From Zoogloea sp. (GTDB lineage Bacteria > Pseudomonadota > Gammaproteobacteria > Burkholderiales > Rhodocyclaceae): a stretch of 64,000 bases of DNA. The translations under genes were made by a program, and so were the position numbers. The stretch covers positions 378,545 to 442,544 of the forward strand of contig NZ_JAKLLN010000001.1 in NCBI RefSeq assembly GCF_023150065.1. Direction: 5' to 3'. Below are positions 46,223 to 55,041 of the stretch, one piece after another (position 1 is the first letter of the stretch; each line of letters starts with the position of its first letter). A model generated the notes under the pieces. That model ran no database searches. It had not been told where the DNA came from and was given only the letters and a program-made list of their open reading frames with translations.

Positions 46223-49200
46223 TCAGTGCCGTGCCCCGCCCAGCATCATCTGACGCAAGGCATCCATCTCGACCGGCCGGCTGAGCAAGAAGCCCTGGGC
46301 TTCGTGACAGCCGATGCCTGTCAGGTAGTCCAGCTGGGCCCGGGTTTCCACCCCTTCGGCGATGACCCGGAGTTTGAGGGACTGGCCCATCCGCACGATG
46401 GCGTCGGCGATCGCCCGGTCTTCCTCGTCATCGGTGATGTCCTGCACGAAGGAGCGATCCACCTTGAGCTTGCTGACCTGGAAACGCTTCAGGTAGGCCA
46501 GGCTCGAATACCCCGTGCCGAAATCGTCGATGGCCACCGAGATGCCCAGGGCGCGCACGCTGGCGATCAGGTCGATGAAGCGTGCCGCATCCTTCATGAG
46601 GGTGGACTCGGTGAGCTCCAGCTCGATGCACGAGGGTCGGGCACCGGTGTCGCGCAGCACGGCCGCCAGGGTGCTTCCGAAGTCTTCCTTGTGGATCTGC
46701 ACCGCCGACACATTGACGGCGATGCGCAGCGGGTGACCGGCGTCGCTGAAGGTCCGTGCCATCCGGCAGGATTCGTGCAGCGCCCATTCGCCCATGGGGA
46801 CGATCAGGCCGGTTTCCTCCGCGAGCGGAATGAACTGCCCCGGGCTGATCTCCCCCGCGTGGCCGGAGCGCCAGCGCATCAGGGCCTCAACGCCGGTCAT
46901 GCGGCCGTCGTCGAGGGCAAACTGGGGCTGGTAAACCAGGCGCAGCTCCCCGGCTGACAGGGCGTGGCGCAGGCGGGTGGTGAGGGCCAGGCGGTCGGCC
47001 GAGTCCTTGTTCATCCCCACGTCGAAAAAGCTGAAGGCGCCGCGGCCGAGGCCCTTGGCGTGGTACATGGCCATGTCGGCCTTTTTCATCAGGGTGTCGA
47101 AGTCGGTGCCGTCCACTGGAGCCACGGCAATGCCCAGGGTGCCGGTGGAGGTGAGCGCCTGGCCACCCAGCTCGAAGGGGGCTTCCAGGGCCCGGCAGAT
47201 CTTCTCGGCCACCGAGGCAAAGAAGCGCACCGATTCGTCGCCTTCCACCAGGATGATGAACTCGTCTCCGCCAAGGCGGCTGATGGTGTCGCTGCGGCGC
47301 AGGCAGTGGGTGAGGCGGCGGGTCACGGCGATGAGCAGCTCGTCACCGATGCCATGGCCGAGGGTGTCGTTGATGCGCTTGAAGTGATCGAGATCGAGGA
47401 AGTACAGGGCCAGGGCCCGCTGTCCGCGGCTGACCCGCTGATACATCTGCTCGAAGCGGTCGCGCAGCAGGACCCGGTTGGGCAGGCCGGTGAGGGCGTC
47501 GTGGTGGGCCAGGTACTGGATCTTCTCCTCGGCGGCCTTGCGCACGCTGATGTCGCTGAAGGCGGCCACGTAATGGGCCACCCGTCGGTCGGGGTGGCGC
47601 ACCACGCGGATGGTCAGCCACTTGGGGTAGATCCGGCCGCTCTTGTGGCGGTCGATGATCTCGCCTTCCCAGCGGTCGTCGCGCTCCAGGGTCTCCCACA
47701 TGGCCCGGTAGAAGTCGGCGTCATGCTGGCCGGAGCGGAGCATGCCCGGGGTCTGGCCGACGGCTTCGGCGGCGGTGTAGCCGGTGATGGTGGTGAAGGC
47801 GGTGTTGATGCTCTCGATGCGGTTCTCGGCATCGGTGACCATCAGGGCTTCGTTGCTGTGGTTGAAGACCAACTGGGCGAGTTCGAGCTGGGCCTGCTGT
47901 TCCCGCTGGGGGGTGATGTCGGTGAACACCCAGATCGAGCCCGCCAGGGGGGCACTGACCTCCAGGGGGCGCCCCGACAGGCGTATCCATACCGGGCTGC
48001 CATCCTTGCGCACCATGCAGGTGTCGCCTTCGCTGTAGCCGCTGCGGGCCAGTTCGCCGTAGATCCGGCCGCCCACGCTGAGATAGTCCTGCCGGCTGGG
48101 GTAGAGGATCTCGGTGAGCTGGCCGATCATCTCGGCCGGGGACTCGTAGCCGAAGATCTCCGCCATGCGGGTGTTCACGTCGAGCATCTTGCGGTCGTCC
48201 GCCAGGATGATGCCGACGTGGGCGTTGTCGAAGATCGCCCGTTGCTGGCCCAGCAGATGGCGGATGCGCTCCTCGCCCGCCTTGAGGGAGGTGATGTCGC
48301 TGGCGCTGATCACGAAGCCGCCGTCGGGCATGGGAAAACGCGCCAGCTCCAGCACCGGCCCGCCAGTCTGGGTCTGCTCGAAGCGGCTGATGCGGGCCAG
48401 GGTGCCGAGGCCGGGGGGGCACAGCCGCGTCATGGTGCGGCTGATGGCGCGCAGAGCGTCCAGGGGGCTGCCCGCCTGGGCCAGATCGAGGGGCAGTTCC
48501 AACAGTTCGAAGTAGCGCAGGTTCCACGCCACCAGCCGTCGCTCGGCGTCGAAGACGGCGATGCCGTGGTCGATGGTGTCCAGGGTGGACTGGAGCAGGC
48601 GCGATTTGTGGGCCAGTTCGCGCTGGCGCAGGCGCGCCTCCTCGGCCTTGAGGTCGGTGACGTCCGAGTAGATGCCGACCAGGCAGCCATCGGCCATGCG
48701 GTGTTCGCGGATCTGCAGGGCCTGACCGGTGGGCAGCTGCATTTCGCAGCGCCCATCCTGCCCGCGTCCGGCTTTCAGGGTGGGCAACACGCTTCCGCCG
48801 GCGGCCGAGTCGTGGCCGGCGGCTTCGGCCAGCACGTCTCCCAGGGGGCGGTTGCCGGTGTTGCCGGCCAGGCGGTCGAGCTGGCGGAAGGCCTCGTTGC
48901 ACAGCAGGACGTGATCCTCGGGGTCGAACAGGGCGAAGCCGTCGGAGATGTTCTCCACGGCGGCTTCCAGCTGCAGGCGTGCGGCGGTGGCCCGCGCCGA
49001 GACTTCGCCGAGAGCTTCCAGGGCGGCGGTAAGCTCTTCGGTGCGCTGGCGGATCTGGTCCTCCAGCACCGCGGTGGTCTGCAGCAGGCCGTAGTCGCGA
49101 CCCTGGTCATTGAGGCTGCGCTCCACCTGGTAGGCGAGGGCGTCGATGATCTTGTCCCGGCGCAGCAGCTCTTCCAGCAGGCCCTGGGCGTCGTCAGTGG

Positions 49201-49228
49201 CACAGCGGATGTCGCCATTGAGGATCAT
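46223..49228 (-). CDS. Multi-PAS GGDEF-EAL cyclic-di-GMP signalling protein
   Basis: This 1001-residue cytoplasmic sensor has an N-terminal helical region, about four PAS domains (roughly 85-570), a GGDEF domain from about 574 with intact RLGGDEFIIL near 651, and an EAL domain with intact EALMRW near 778 plus DDFGTGYSSLAYLKRF and the late GVETRAQ. Both synthesis and breakdown of cyclic-di-GMP are therefore possible. No membrane segment was seen. Its ATG overlaps the stop of the FIST gene, so the two work together. It is sandwiched between aromatic-degradation genes. Confidence 0.92.
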   Translation of the reverse strand: MILNGDIRCATDDAQGLLEELLRRDKIIDALAYQVERSLNDQGRDYGLLQTTAVLEDQIRQRTEELTAALEALGEVSARATAARLQLEAAVENISDGFALFDPEDHVLLCNEAFRQLDRLAGNTGNRPLGDVLAEAAGHDSAAGGSVLPTLKAGRGQDGRCEMQLPTGQALQIREHRMADGCLVGIYSDVTDLKAEEARLRQRELAHKSRLLQSTLDTIDHGIAVFDAERRLVAWNLRYFELLELPLDLAQAGSPLDALRAISRTMTRLCPPGLGTLARISRFEQTQTGGPVLELARFPMPDGGFVISASDITSLKAGEERIRHLLGQQRAIFDNAHVGIILADDRKMLDVNTRMAEIFGYESPAEMIGQLTEILYPSRQDYLSVGGRIYGELARSGYSEGDTCMVRKDGSPVWIRLSGRPLEVSAPLAGSIWVFTDITPQREQQAQLELAQLVFNHSNEALMVTDAENRIESINTAFTTITGYTAAEAVGQTPGMLRSGQHDADFYRAMWETLERDDRWEGEIIDRHKSGRIYPKWLTIRVVRHPDRRVAHYVAAFSDISVRKAAEEKIQYLAHHDALTGLPNRVLLRDRFEQMYQRVSRGQRALALYFLDLDHFKRINDTLGHGIGDELLIAVTRRLTHCLRRSDTISRLGGDEFIILVEGDESVRFFASVAEKICRALEAPFELGGQALTSTGTLGIAVAPVDGTDFDTLMKKADMAMYHAKGLGRGAFSFFDVGMNKDSADRLALTTRLRHALSAGELRLVYQPQFALDDGRMTGVEALMRWRSGHAGEISPGQFIPLAEETGLIVPMGEWALHESCRMARTFSDAGHPLRIAVNVSAVQIHKEDFGSTLAAVLRDTGARPSCIELELTESTLMKDAARFIDLIASVRALGISVAIDDFGTGYSSLAYLKRFQVSKLKVDRSFVQDITDDEEDRAIADAIVRMGQSLKLRVIAEGVETRAQLDYLTGIGCHEAQGFLLSRPVEMDALRQMMLGGARH

Positions 49229-50400
49229 GATGCGGCCGGCCGCCTGCCGAAGGCGATGCCGGTGAAGGTCTGGTTGATGTGCATGCCCCGGTATTGCTCG
49301 CCGAAGGTGTTAAAGCCGATCACCCGGCTGGCGGCCATCCGCGCACCCACGGTGTCGACGATTTTGCGGGCACGGCACTCGAGCAGCCGCAGAATGCAGT
49401 CGCAGCCGAGGATCAGCTCCACCTCGCCGACCTTTGCCGCGGCCTCGAGCAAGGCAGTGTCCAGGTTGGCCAGGATGTCCTCGCCGCGTGCCATGCGGAA
49501 CACGATGCCCCGGTCGATGGCGCAGAAGAAGCTCAGGCTGCCGTCCGGATTGACCCGCTGGATGGAGCGCACGAAATCCGCGTTGCCGATGCGCACCACC
49601 ACCGGGTGGGCGGCAAACACATGCGGGCTCAGGGCGGCCGTGTCCATGCCCAGGGCGCGGGCATACTCGGGCGCCGCCAGGCAGCCGTTGATCTCGGTGA
49701 CGATGCGCCTCTCCGGAATGGCGCCGGTGACCACCAGGCGGGTCTCGGTGGGGCTGAAATGCTGGGTCTTGAACAGCGTGAAGGGATGTCGGGATGCGGC
49801 CACCAGCAGCACCGCAGCGTTGCGCAGCAGGCGCCCGCCGAAGATCACCCGGGTATCGGTGAAGCTCAGCTCGTCCCCGGCCGAGCCGCCGGTGAGGGGA
49901 ATGCCCCCGAGCCCGTCGTGAAAGGCCCGGGCGACGGACTCCTCCCGCGAGGACAGGCCGTCCACCAGCATGAAGGCGAAGCAGTGTTCGTTGTCGAGGC
50001 CCCCCAGGCGGGCCTGCAGGCGGCTGCGCAGCTCCTGGGCGAAGAGCGCCATGCTGCGGGCGTCGGTGTGTTCCAGGTCTTCCAGCAGGCCGATCTCGAA
50101 GTCGATCTCGCCGGGGGCGAAGTGGGCGCCGCTGAGGCTGCCCTCCCGGTATCCGCCGGGGCCGATCTCGCCGGCCGTGGTGCAGCCGATCAGGGGCGTA
50201 TCGCCGAAGGCTGCCCGCAGATTGTCGGCGAGGGCGTCTGGTGCAAAGCGGCTCGATGCAAACACAATCGACAGCCCGCCGTCGCCGGGGCGAAGCCCGG
50301 CTGCCAGTTCGCGGGAGGCGTCCGCCGGATCGTCGCTGTCGCTCGAGCCGATGCGGATGCCCGACACCCCGCCGTCACCGGCGTGTGTGTTGGCAATCAT
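49225..50400 (-). CDS. FIST-domain sensory protein
   Basis: This 391-residue protein carries FIST_N and FIST_C domains (IGCTTAGEIGPGGYREGSLSG, LVDGLSSREESVARAFHDGLG, LTGGSAGDELSF, and C-terminal GFNTFGEQYRGMHINQTF). FIST domains are proposed small-ligand sensors, often of amino acids. It has no signal peptide. A GGAGGAGACAG site precedes the ATG. It is coupled to the PAS-GGDEF-EAL gene, to which it probably passes a signal. Confidence 0.88.
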   Translation of the reverse strand: MIANTHAGDGGVSGIRIGSSDSDDPADASRELAAGLRPGDGGLSIVFASSRFAPDALADNLRAAFGDTPLIGCTTAGEIGPGGYREGSLSGAHFAPGEIDFEIGLLEDLEHTDARSMALFAQELRSRLQARLGGLDNEHCFAFMLVDGLSSREESVARAFHDGLGGIPLTGGSAGDELSFTDTRVIFGGRLLRNAAVLLVAASRHPFTLFKTQHFSPTETRLVVTGAIPERRIVTEINGCLAAPEYARALGMDTAALSPHVFAAHPVVVRIGNADFVRSIQRVNPDGSLSFFCAIDRGIVFRMARGEDILANLDTALLEAAAKVGEVELILGCDCILRLLECRARKIVDTVGARMAASRVIGFNTFGEQYRGMHINQTFTGIAFGRRPAAS

Positions 50401-50549
50401 TATTGTTCTGTCTCCTCCGGAGCATCGCCGTGTGCAGGCTGGCTAGCTTGCGCATGCGTCAATGCTCCCACCTCCGTCTAACGGAGGCGCGATTCTATAA
50501 CTTTAGTCTGATATCGGAGGAGGTTCCCGCGAAGCGGCCTCAAGCCACT

Positions 50550-51287
50550 TCAGCTGATGAAGTCGGCGGGCAGCTGGCGCACGGCTTCGAGGGTGCGCAG
50601 GATGTGCTCGGAGAGGATGCGCGTGGCCTCGGCCGCGTTGCGGGCGAGGGCGGCGTCGACGATGGCCTGGTGCTCGGCGTGGACGTCCCGGGGGATGGGC
50701 TGCCGGAACAGGGACAGGCGGCGGTAGCGCTCGGATTGGTGATACAGGATGTTCTGGAAGTGGCGGATCCAGCGCGACGGGCAGGCGCCGATGAGCACCT
50801 CGTGGAAGGCCCGGTTGCGCAGCTCCCACTCTTCACGGCTGGTCTTGGAGCCGTCGCTGAGCTTCTCCTCGGCCCGGGACAGCAGGTGGAAGGCGGCCAC
50901 CACGCTGGCCTCCCAGGCATCGTCGCCCAGCTCGATGGATTGCTGCAGGGCCGAAGTCTCCAGCAGCACCCGGGTGCGGGTGATGTCGGCGAAGTCGTCG
51001 AGGGAAATGGGCGCCACCCGGAAGCCGCGCTGCCCCTGGGCCACCACCAGCGCATCGGTGACGAGCAGCTGCAGGGCCTCCCGCAGGGTGCCGGCGCCGA
51101 CTTCGTACTGATCCTTCAGGTGTTCCACCCGCAGCTTGTCGCCCGGGCGGTGCACGCCTTCGATGATGTCCCTGCGCAGCTGGCGATAGGCCGCTTCGGC
51201 CAGGGTCTTGGGTTCGTCGCCGTCGGTGACGAGATCGGGGGCATTGGCCAGGTCGTTCATGGTGTGGTTTCCGCTGTTCTTGTTCAT
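50550..51287 (-). CDS. aphS: GntR-family (FadR/FCD subfamily) transcriptional regulator, AphS/PhcS-like
   Basis: This 245-residue regulator has an N-terminal winged helix (LAEAAYRQLRRDIIEGVHRPGDKLRVEHLKDQ, split at about residues 28-60, then GAGTLREALQLL) and a C-terminal FCD ligand domain. GntR repressors AphS and PhcS are known to repress phenol genes in Comamonas, in tandem with a DmpR-type activator. The same pairing exists here. A start nine codons later (ATG at 51260, with GGAAA upstream) is equally plausible. It is divergent from the lower meta operon and its promoter region contains three operator-like dyads. Confidence 0.85.
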   Translation of the reverse strand: MNKNSGNHTMNDLANAPDLVTDGDEPKTLAEAAYRQLRRDIIEGVHRPGDKLRVEHLKDQYEVGAGTLREALQLLVTDALVVAQGQRGFRVAPISLDDFADITRTRVLLETSALQQSIELGDDAWEASVVAAFHLLSRAEEKLSDGSKTSREEWELRNRAFHEVLIGACPSRWIRHFQNILYHQSERYRRLSLFRQPIPRDVHAEHQAIVDAALARNAAEATRILSEHILRTLEAVRQLPADFIS

Positions 51288-51340
51288 GGCCCCGCAGGGC
51301 GCAGATGAATGGAGCGAATTCTAGCCTAATGGGCTTATTC

Positions 51341-51400
51341 CGATCATAGGCAAAAATCTCGAGAAAAAGTATTGACGTCGAGATAAGAAGTAAATATCGT
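51341..51400 (+). promoter_or_regulatory. Promoter with three tandem operator-like dyads, lower meta operon 2
   Basis: A -35 TTGACG (51372-51377) and a -10 TATCGT (51395-51400) are 17 bases apart. Three 21-base units (51341-51361, 51360-51380, 51379-51399) overlap end to end so that a CGA or CG core recurs every 19 bases. They cover the -35 and -10 boxes and reach toward the divergent GntR gene. Confidence 0.65.
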
Positions 51401-51433
51401 TGCATCCACAAAATCTATAAGTGGATGTGAGAC

Positions 51434-51886
51434 ATGAGCGACAAAACGATCTCCCCGGTGACACCGGTAGCCGTGACCCAGCAGGTCATTTCGGCTGCCG
51501 CCGTCAGCGTCGCCCTCGAGGCTGCCATTGCCCACGCCGAACGGATCGGTGTGCGCATCAACGTGGCGGTGGCTGACAGCGGCGGCAACCTCGCCGGCTT
51601 CCTGCGCATGCCCGGCGCCTTTCTCCAATCCATCGACATCGCCATCGACAAGGCCTACACGGCTGCCGGCTTCGGGTTTTCGACGAAGGACTGGATGCAG
51701 CTGATCGGCCACGACGAAGGCATGAAGCTGGGCTTTTCGGCACGTCCCCGTCTGGTGGTGTTCGGTGGTGGTCTGCCGATCCGGGCCGGTGGCGCCCTGA
51801 TCGGCGGCATCGGCGTGTCCGGTGCCTCTGAAGCCCAGGACGAGGAATGTGCCCGGGCGGCCCTGGCCGCCATCGGCGCGGAATGA
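51434..51886 (+). CDS. HbpS/GlcG-family (DUF336) protein
   Basis: This 150-residue protein of the GlcG/HbpS family contains AVADSGGNLAGFLRMPGAFLQS and GGLPIRAGGALIGGIGVSGA. Some relatives bind heme. Members are often the first gene of meta-cleavage operons, with an unproven protective or cofactor role. It lies 35 bases before the dehydrogenase gene. Confidence 0.85.
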   Translation: MSDKTISPVTPVAVTQQVISAAAVSVALEAAIAHAERIGVRINVAVADSGGNLAGFLRMPGAFLQSIDIAIDKAYTAAGFGFSTKDWMQLIGHDEGMKLGFSARPRLVVFGGGLPIRAGGALIGGIGVSGASEAQDEECARAALAAIGAE

Positions 51887-51921
51887 CACAGGCAGCTCTT
51901 CACCGGAAGGAAGAACAACAG

Positions 51922-53382
51922 ATGAAACGGATCAAGAACTTCATCAACGGCGAGTTCATCGAGGCCGCCAGCGGGCGCCTCTTCGACAAGCGCTCGCCCC
52001 TCGACAACCAGGTCATCGCCCGGATCAGCGAGGCGGGGCGCCCCGAGGTCGAGTCCGCCGTGGCCGCCGGGCACGCTGCCCTGGCCGGCGAGTGGGGGCG
52101 CATCACCGTGGCCGACCGGGTGGACCTGCTGTACGGCGTGGCCAACGAGATCAACCGGCGCTTCGAGGACTTCCTCGCTGCCGAGGTGGCCGACACGGGC
52201 AAGCCCATGAGCCTCGCCCGCCACCTGGACATCCCCCGTGGGGCGGCCAACTTCAAGATCTTCGCCGACGTGGTGAAGAACGTGCCCACCGAATTCTTCG
52301 AGATGGCCACCCCCGACGGGCGCGGCGCCATCAATTACGCCGTGCGTCGCCCGGTGGGCGTGGTGGGCGTGGTGTGCCCGTGGAACCTGCCTCTGCTGCT
52401 GATGACCTGGAAGGTCGGCCCGGCCCTGGCCTGCGGCAACGCCGTGGTGGTCAAGCCCTCCGAGGAAACCCCCCAGACCGCCACCCTGCTGGGTGAGGTG
52501 ATGAACGCCGTGGGCATCCCCAAGGGCGTGTACAACGTGGTGCACGGCTTCGGGCCGGATTCCGCCGGCGAGTTCCTGACCCGCCACCCGGGCGTCAACG
52601 CCATCACCTTCACCGGCGAGACCCGCACCGGCGCCGCCATCATGAAGGCCGCCGCCGATGGCGCCCGGCCGGTGTCCCTGGAGATGGGGGGCAAGAACCC
52701 GGCCATCGTCTTTGCTGACGCCGATCTGGACGCCGCCATCGAGGGCACCCTGCGTTCCTGCTTTGCCAACTGTGGCCAGGTGTGCCTGGGCACCGAGCGG
52801 GTGTATGTGGAACGGCCCCTGTTCGACGCCTTCGTGGCGCGCCTCAAGCAGGGCGCCGAGAACCTGGTCATCGGCACGCCCGACAAGGCCGACACCGGCC
52901 TGGGTCCGCTGATCTCCAAGGAGCACCAGGAGAAGGTGCTGGGCTACTACCGCAAGGCGGTGGAGGAGGGCGCCACCGTGGTGACCGGCGGCGGCGTGCC
53001 CGACATGCCCGCCGGCCTCAAGGACGGCGCCTGGGTGCAGCCCACCATCTGGACCGGTCTCGGTGACGACGCGGCGATTGCCCGGGAGGAGATCTTTGGC
53101 CCCTGCACCCTGGTGATGCCCTTCGACAGCGAGGAAGAGGTGGTGGCCCGTGCCAACAACACCACCTACGGCCTCGCCGCGTCGGTATGGACCAAGGACG
53201 TGACCCGCGCCCACCGCGTCGCCGGCCGCCTGGAAGTGGGCCTGGTGTGGGTGAACTCCTGGTTCCTGCGGGATCTGCGCACCCCCTTCGGTGGCGCCAA
53301 GCAGTCAGGTATCGGCCGCGAGGGTGGCGTGCATTCCCTCGAGTTCTACACCGAGCTCAAGAACATCTGCGTGAAGCTGTAA
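51922..53382 (+). CDS. dmpC: 2-hydroxymuconic semialdehyde dehydrogenase, copy 2
   Basis: This 486-residue aldehyde dehydrogenase has the nucleophile C288 in NCGQVCLGTERVYVERP. It begins MKRIKNFINGEFIEAASGRL and has the same length as copy 1, with long identical stretches such as CPWNLPLLLMTWKVGPALAC (SPWNL in copy 1). The ATG at 51922 is preceded by GGAAGGAAG. Its stop overlaps the hydrolase start (TAATG). In this operon it competes with the hydrolase for the same ring-fission product. Confidence 0.94.
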   Translation: MKRIKNFINGEFIEAASGRLFDKRSPLDNQVIARISEAGRPEVESAVAAGHAALAGEWGRITVADRVDLLYGVANEINRRFEDFLAAEVADTGKPMSLARHLDIPRGAANFKIFADVVKNVPTEFFEMATPDGRGAINYAVRRPVGVVGVVCPWNLPLLLMTWKVGPALACGNAVVVKPSEETPQTATLLGEVMNAVGIPKGVYNVVHGFGPDSAGEFLTRHPGVNAITFTGETRTGAAIMKAAADGARPVSLEMGGKNPAIVFADADLDAAIEGTLRSCFANCGQVCLGTERVYVERPLFDAFVARLKQGAENLVIGTPDKADTGLGPLISKEHQEKVLGYYRKAVEEGATVVTGGGVPDMPAGLKDGAWVQPTIWTGLGDDAAIAREEIFGPCTLVMPFDSEEEVVARANNTTYGLAASVWTKDVTRAHRVAGRLEVGLVWVNSWFLRDLRTPFGGAKQSGIGREGGVHSLEFYTELKNICVKL

Positions 53383-54242
53383 TGGACGCCAGCGTCTCCA
53401 CCCCGGAAATCGGCCGCAGCGTGCTGGCGGCCGGCCGGCACACCAATGTCCATGATCTGGGCAGCGGTGCGCCGGTGCTGCTGATCCACGGCTCCGGGCC
53501 GGGCGTCACCGCCTGGGCCAACTGGCGCCTGGTGATGCCCGCCCTGGCCGAATCGCGCCGGGTGATCGCACCGGACATGGCCGGCTTCGGCTACACCGAG
53601 CGCCTGCCCGGTGACGACTACACGATGGACAACTGGGTGGCCCACGCCATCGGTGTGCTCGACGCCCTGGGCATCGAGCGGACCGACCTTGTGGGCAACT
53701 CCTTTGGCGGCGCGATTGCCCTGGCCCTGGCCATCCGCTACCCGGCGCGGGTGCGGCGCCTGGTGCTGATGGGCAGCGTGGGCGTGCCCTTCGCGATCAC
53801 CCCGGCGCTGGACGCCGTGTGGGGCTATGAGCCCTCGCTGGAGGCCATGCGCGGCCTGCTCGACCTGTTTGCCTTTGACCGCAGCCTGGTCAATGACGAG
53901 CTGGCCCGCCTGCGCTACGAAGCCAGCATCCGCCCGGGTTTCCAGGAGTCTTTTGGCGCCATGTTCCCGGCCCCGCGTCAGCGCTGGGTGGACGCCATGG
54001 CCAGCGCCGAGGCCGATATCCGGGCGCTACCCAACCAGACCCTGGTGATCCACGGCCGGGAGGACAAGGTGATCCCCCTGCAGACCTCCCTGACCCTGGC
54101 GAGCTGGATTCCCCGTTCCCAGCTGCACGTTTTCGGGCAGTGCGGCCACTGGACGCAGATCGAACACGCCAGCCGCTTTGCCCGCCTGGTGGGCGACTTC
54201 CTGGCCGAAGCCGCCGCCGACGAACCCCAACCGCTTTCCTGA
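53382..54242 (+). CDS. dmpD: 2-hydroxymuconic semialdehyde hydrolase
   Basis: This 286-residue alpha/beta hydrolase has a catalytic triad readable as S107 (GNSFGGA), D228 (HGREDKV) and H256 (QCGHWTQ). It hydrolyses the ring-fission product to 2-hydroxypenta-2,4-dienoate and formate or an organic acid. This branch is needed for 3-methylcatechol-type ketone products that the dehydrogenase cannot oxidise. Its start is coupled to the dehydrogenase stop. Confidence 0.93.
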   Translation: MDASVSTPEIGRSVLAAGRHTNVHDLGSGAPVLLIHGSGPGVTAWANWRLVMPALAESRRVIAPDMAGFGYTERLPGDDYTMDNWVAHAIGVLDALGIERTDLVGNSFGGAIALALAIRYPARVRRLVLMGSVGVPFAITPALDAVWGYEPSLEAMRGLLDLFAFDRSLVNDELARLRYEASIRPGFQESFGAMFPAPRQRWVDAMASAEADIRALPNQTLVIHGREDKVIPLQTSLTLASWIPRSQLHVFGQCGHWTQIEHASRFARLVGDFLAEAAADEPQPLS

Positions 54243-54251
54243 GAGACCACC

Positions 54252-55034
54252 ATGGACAAGGCCCTGATCACCCAGCTCGGCGACGAGCTCTACGAAGCCC
54301 TCGTCAAACGTGAAACCGTGACGCCCCTGAGCGAGCGCCATCCAGAGATCACCATCGAGGACGCCTACCAGATCCAGCAGCAGATGATCGCCCGCCGGCT
54401 GGCCGCCGGAGAGCGGGTCGTCGGCAAGAAGATCGGCGTGACCTCGAAGGTGGTCATGAACATGCTCAATGTGCATCAGCCCGACTTCGGCTGGCTGCTC
54501 GACGGCATGGTGTACAACGAGGGTGAGGCCGTCCCCGCCAGTACCCTGATCCAGCCCCGGGCCGAAGGCGAGATCGCCTTTCTGATGAAGAAGGACCTGA
54601 TGGGCCCCGGCCTCACCGCCGCCGACATTCTGGCCGCCACCGAAGGGGTGATGGCCTGCTTCGAGATCGTGGACAGCCGCATCAAGGACTGGAAGATCAA
54701 GATCCAGGACACCGTCGCCGACAACGCCTCGTGTGGCGTGCTGGTGCTGGGCGACCGCATCGTCGATCCGCGCAAGGTGGATCTGGCCACCTGCGGCATG
54801 GTGCTGGAAAAGAACGGCGAGATCGTCGGTACCGGCTCGGGGGCCGCCGCCCTGGGGCATCCGTGCAATGCCATGGCCTGGCTGGCCAACACCCTCGGGC
54901 GCCTGGGCATCGGCCTCAAGGCCGGCGACATCGTTCTGTCCGGTTCCCTTGCGGCCCTGATCCCCGTCACCGCCGGCGACAGCCTGCGGGTGAGCATCGG
55001 CGGCATCGGCGGCTGTTCCGTCCGCTTCAGCTGA
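54252..55034 (+). CDS. dmpE: 2-oxopent-4-enoate hydratase, copy 2
   Basis: This 260-residue hydratase is strongly similar to copy 1 along its whole length (GKKIGVTSKVVMNMLNVHQP, FEIVDSRIKDWKIKIQDTVA). It forms 4-hydroxy-2-oxovalerate for the aldolase encoded downstream. It is 9 bases from the hydrolase and 7 bases from the SDR gene. Confidence 0.93.
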   Translation: MDKALITQLGDELYEALVKRETVTPLSERHPEITIEDAYQIQQQMIARRLAAGERVVGKKIGVTSKVVMNMLNVHQPDFGWLLDGMVYNEGEAVPASTLIQPRAEGEIAFLMKKDLMGPGLTAADILAATEGVMACFEIVDSRIKDWKIKIQDTVADNASCGVLVLGDRIVDPRKVDLATCGMVLEKNGEIVGTGSGAAALGHPCNAMAWLANTLGRLGIGLKAGDIVLSGSLAALIPVTAGDSLRVSIGGIGGCSVRFS

Positions 55035-55041
55035 GGTCGCC

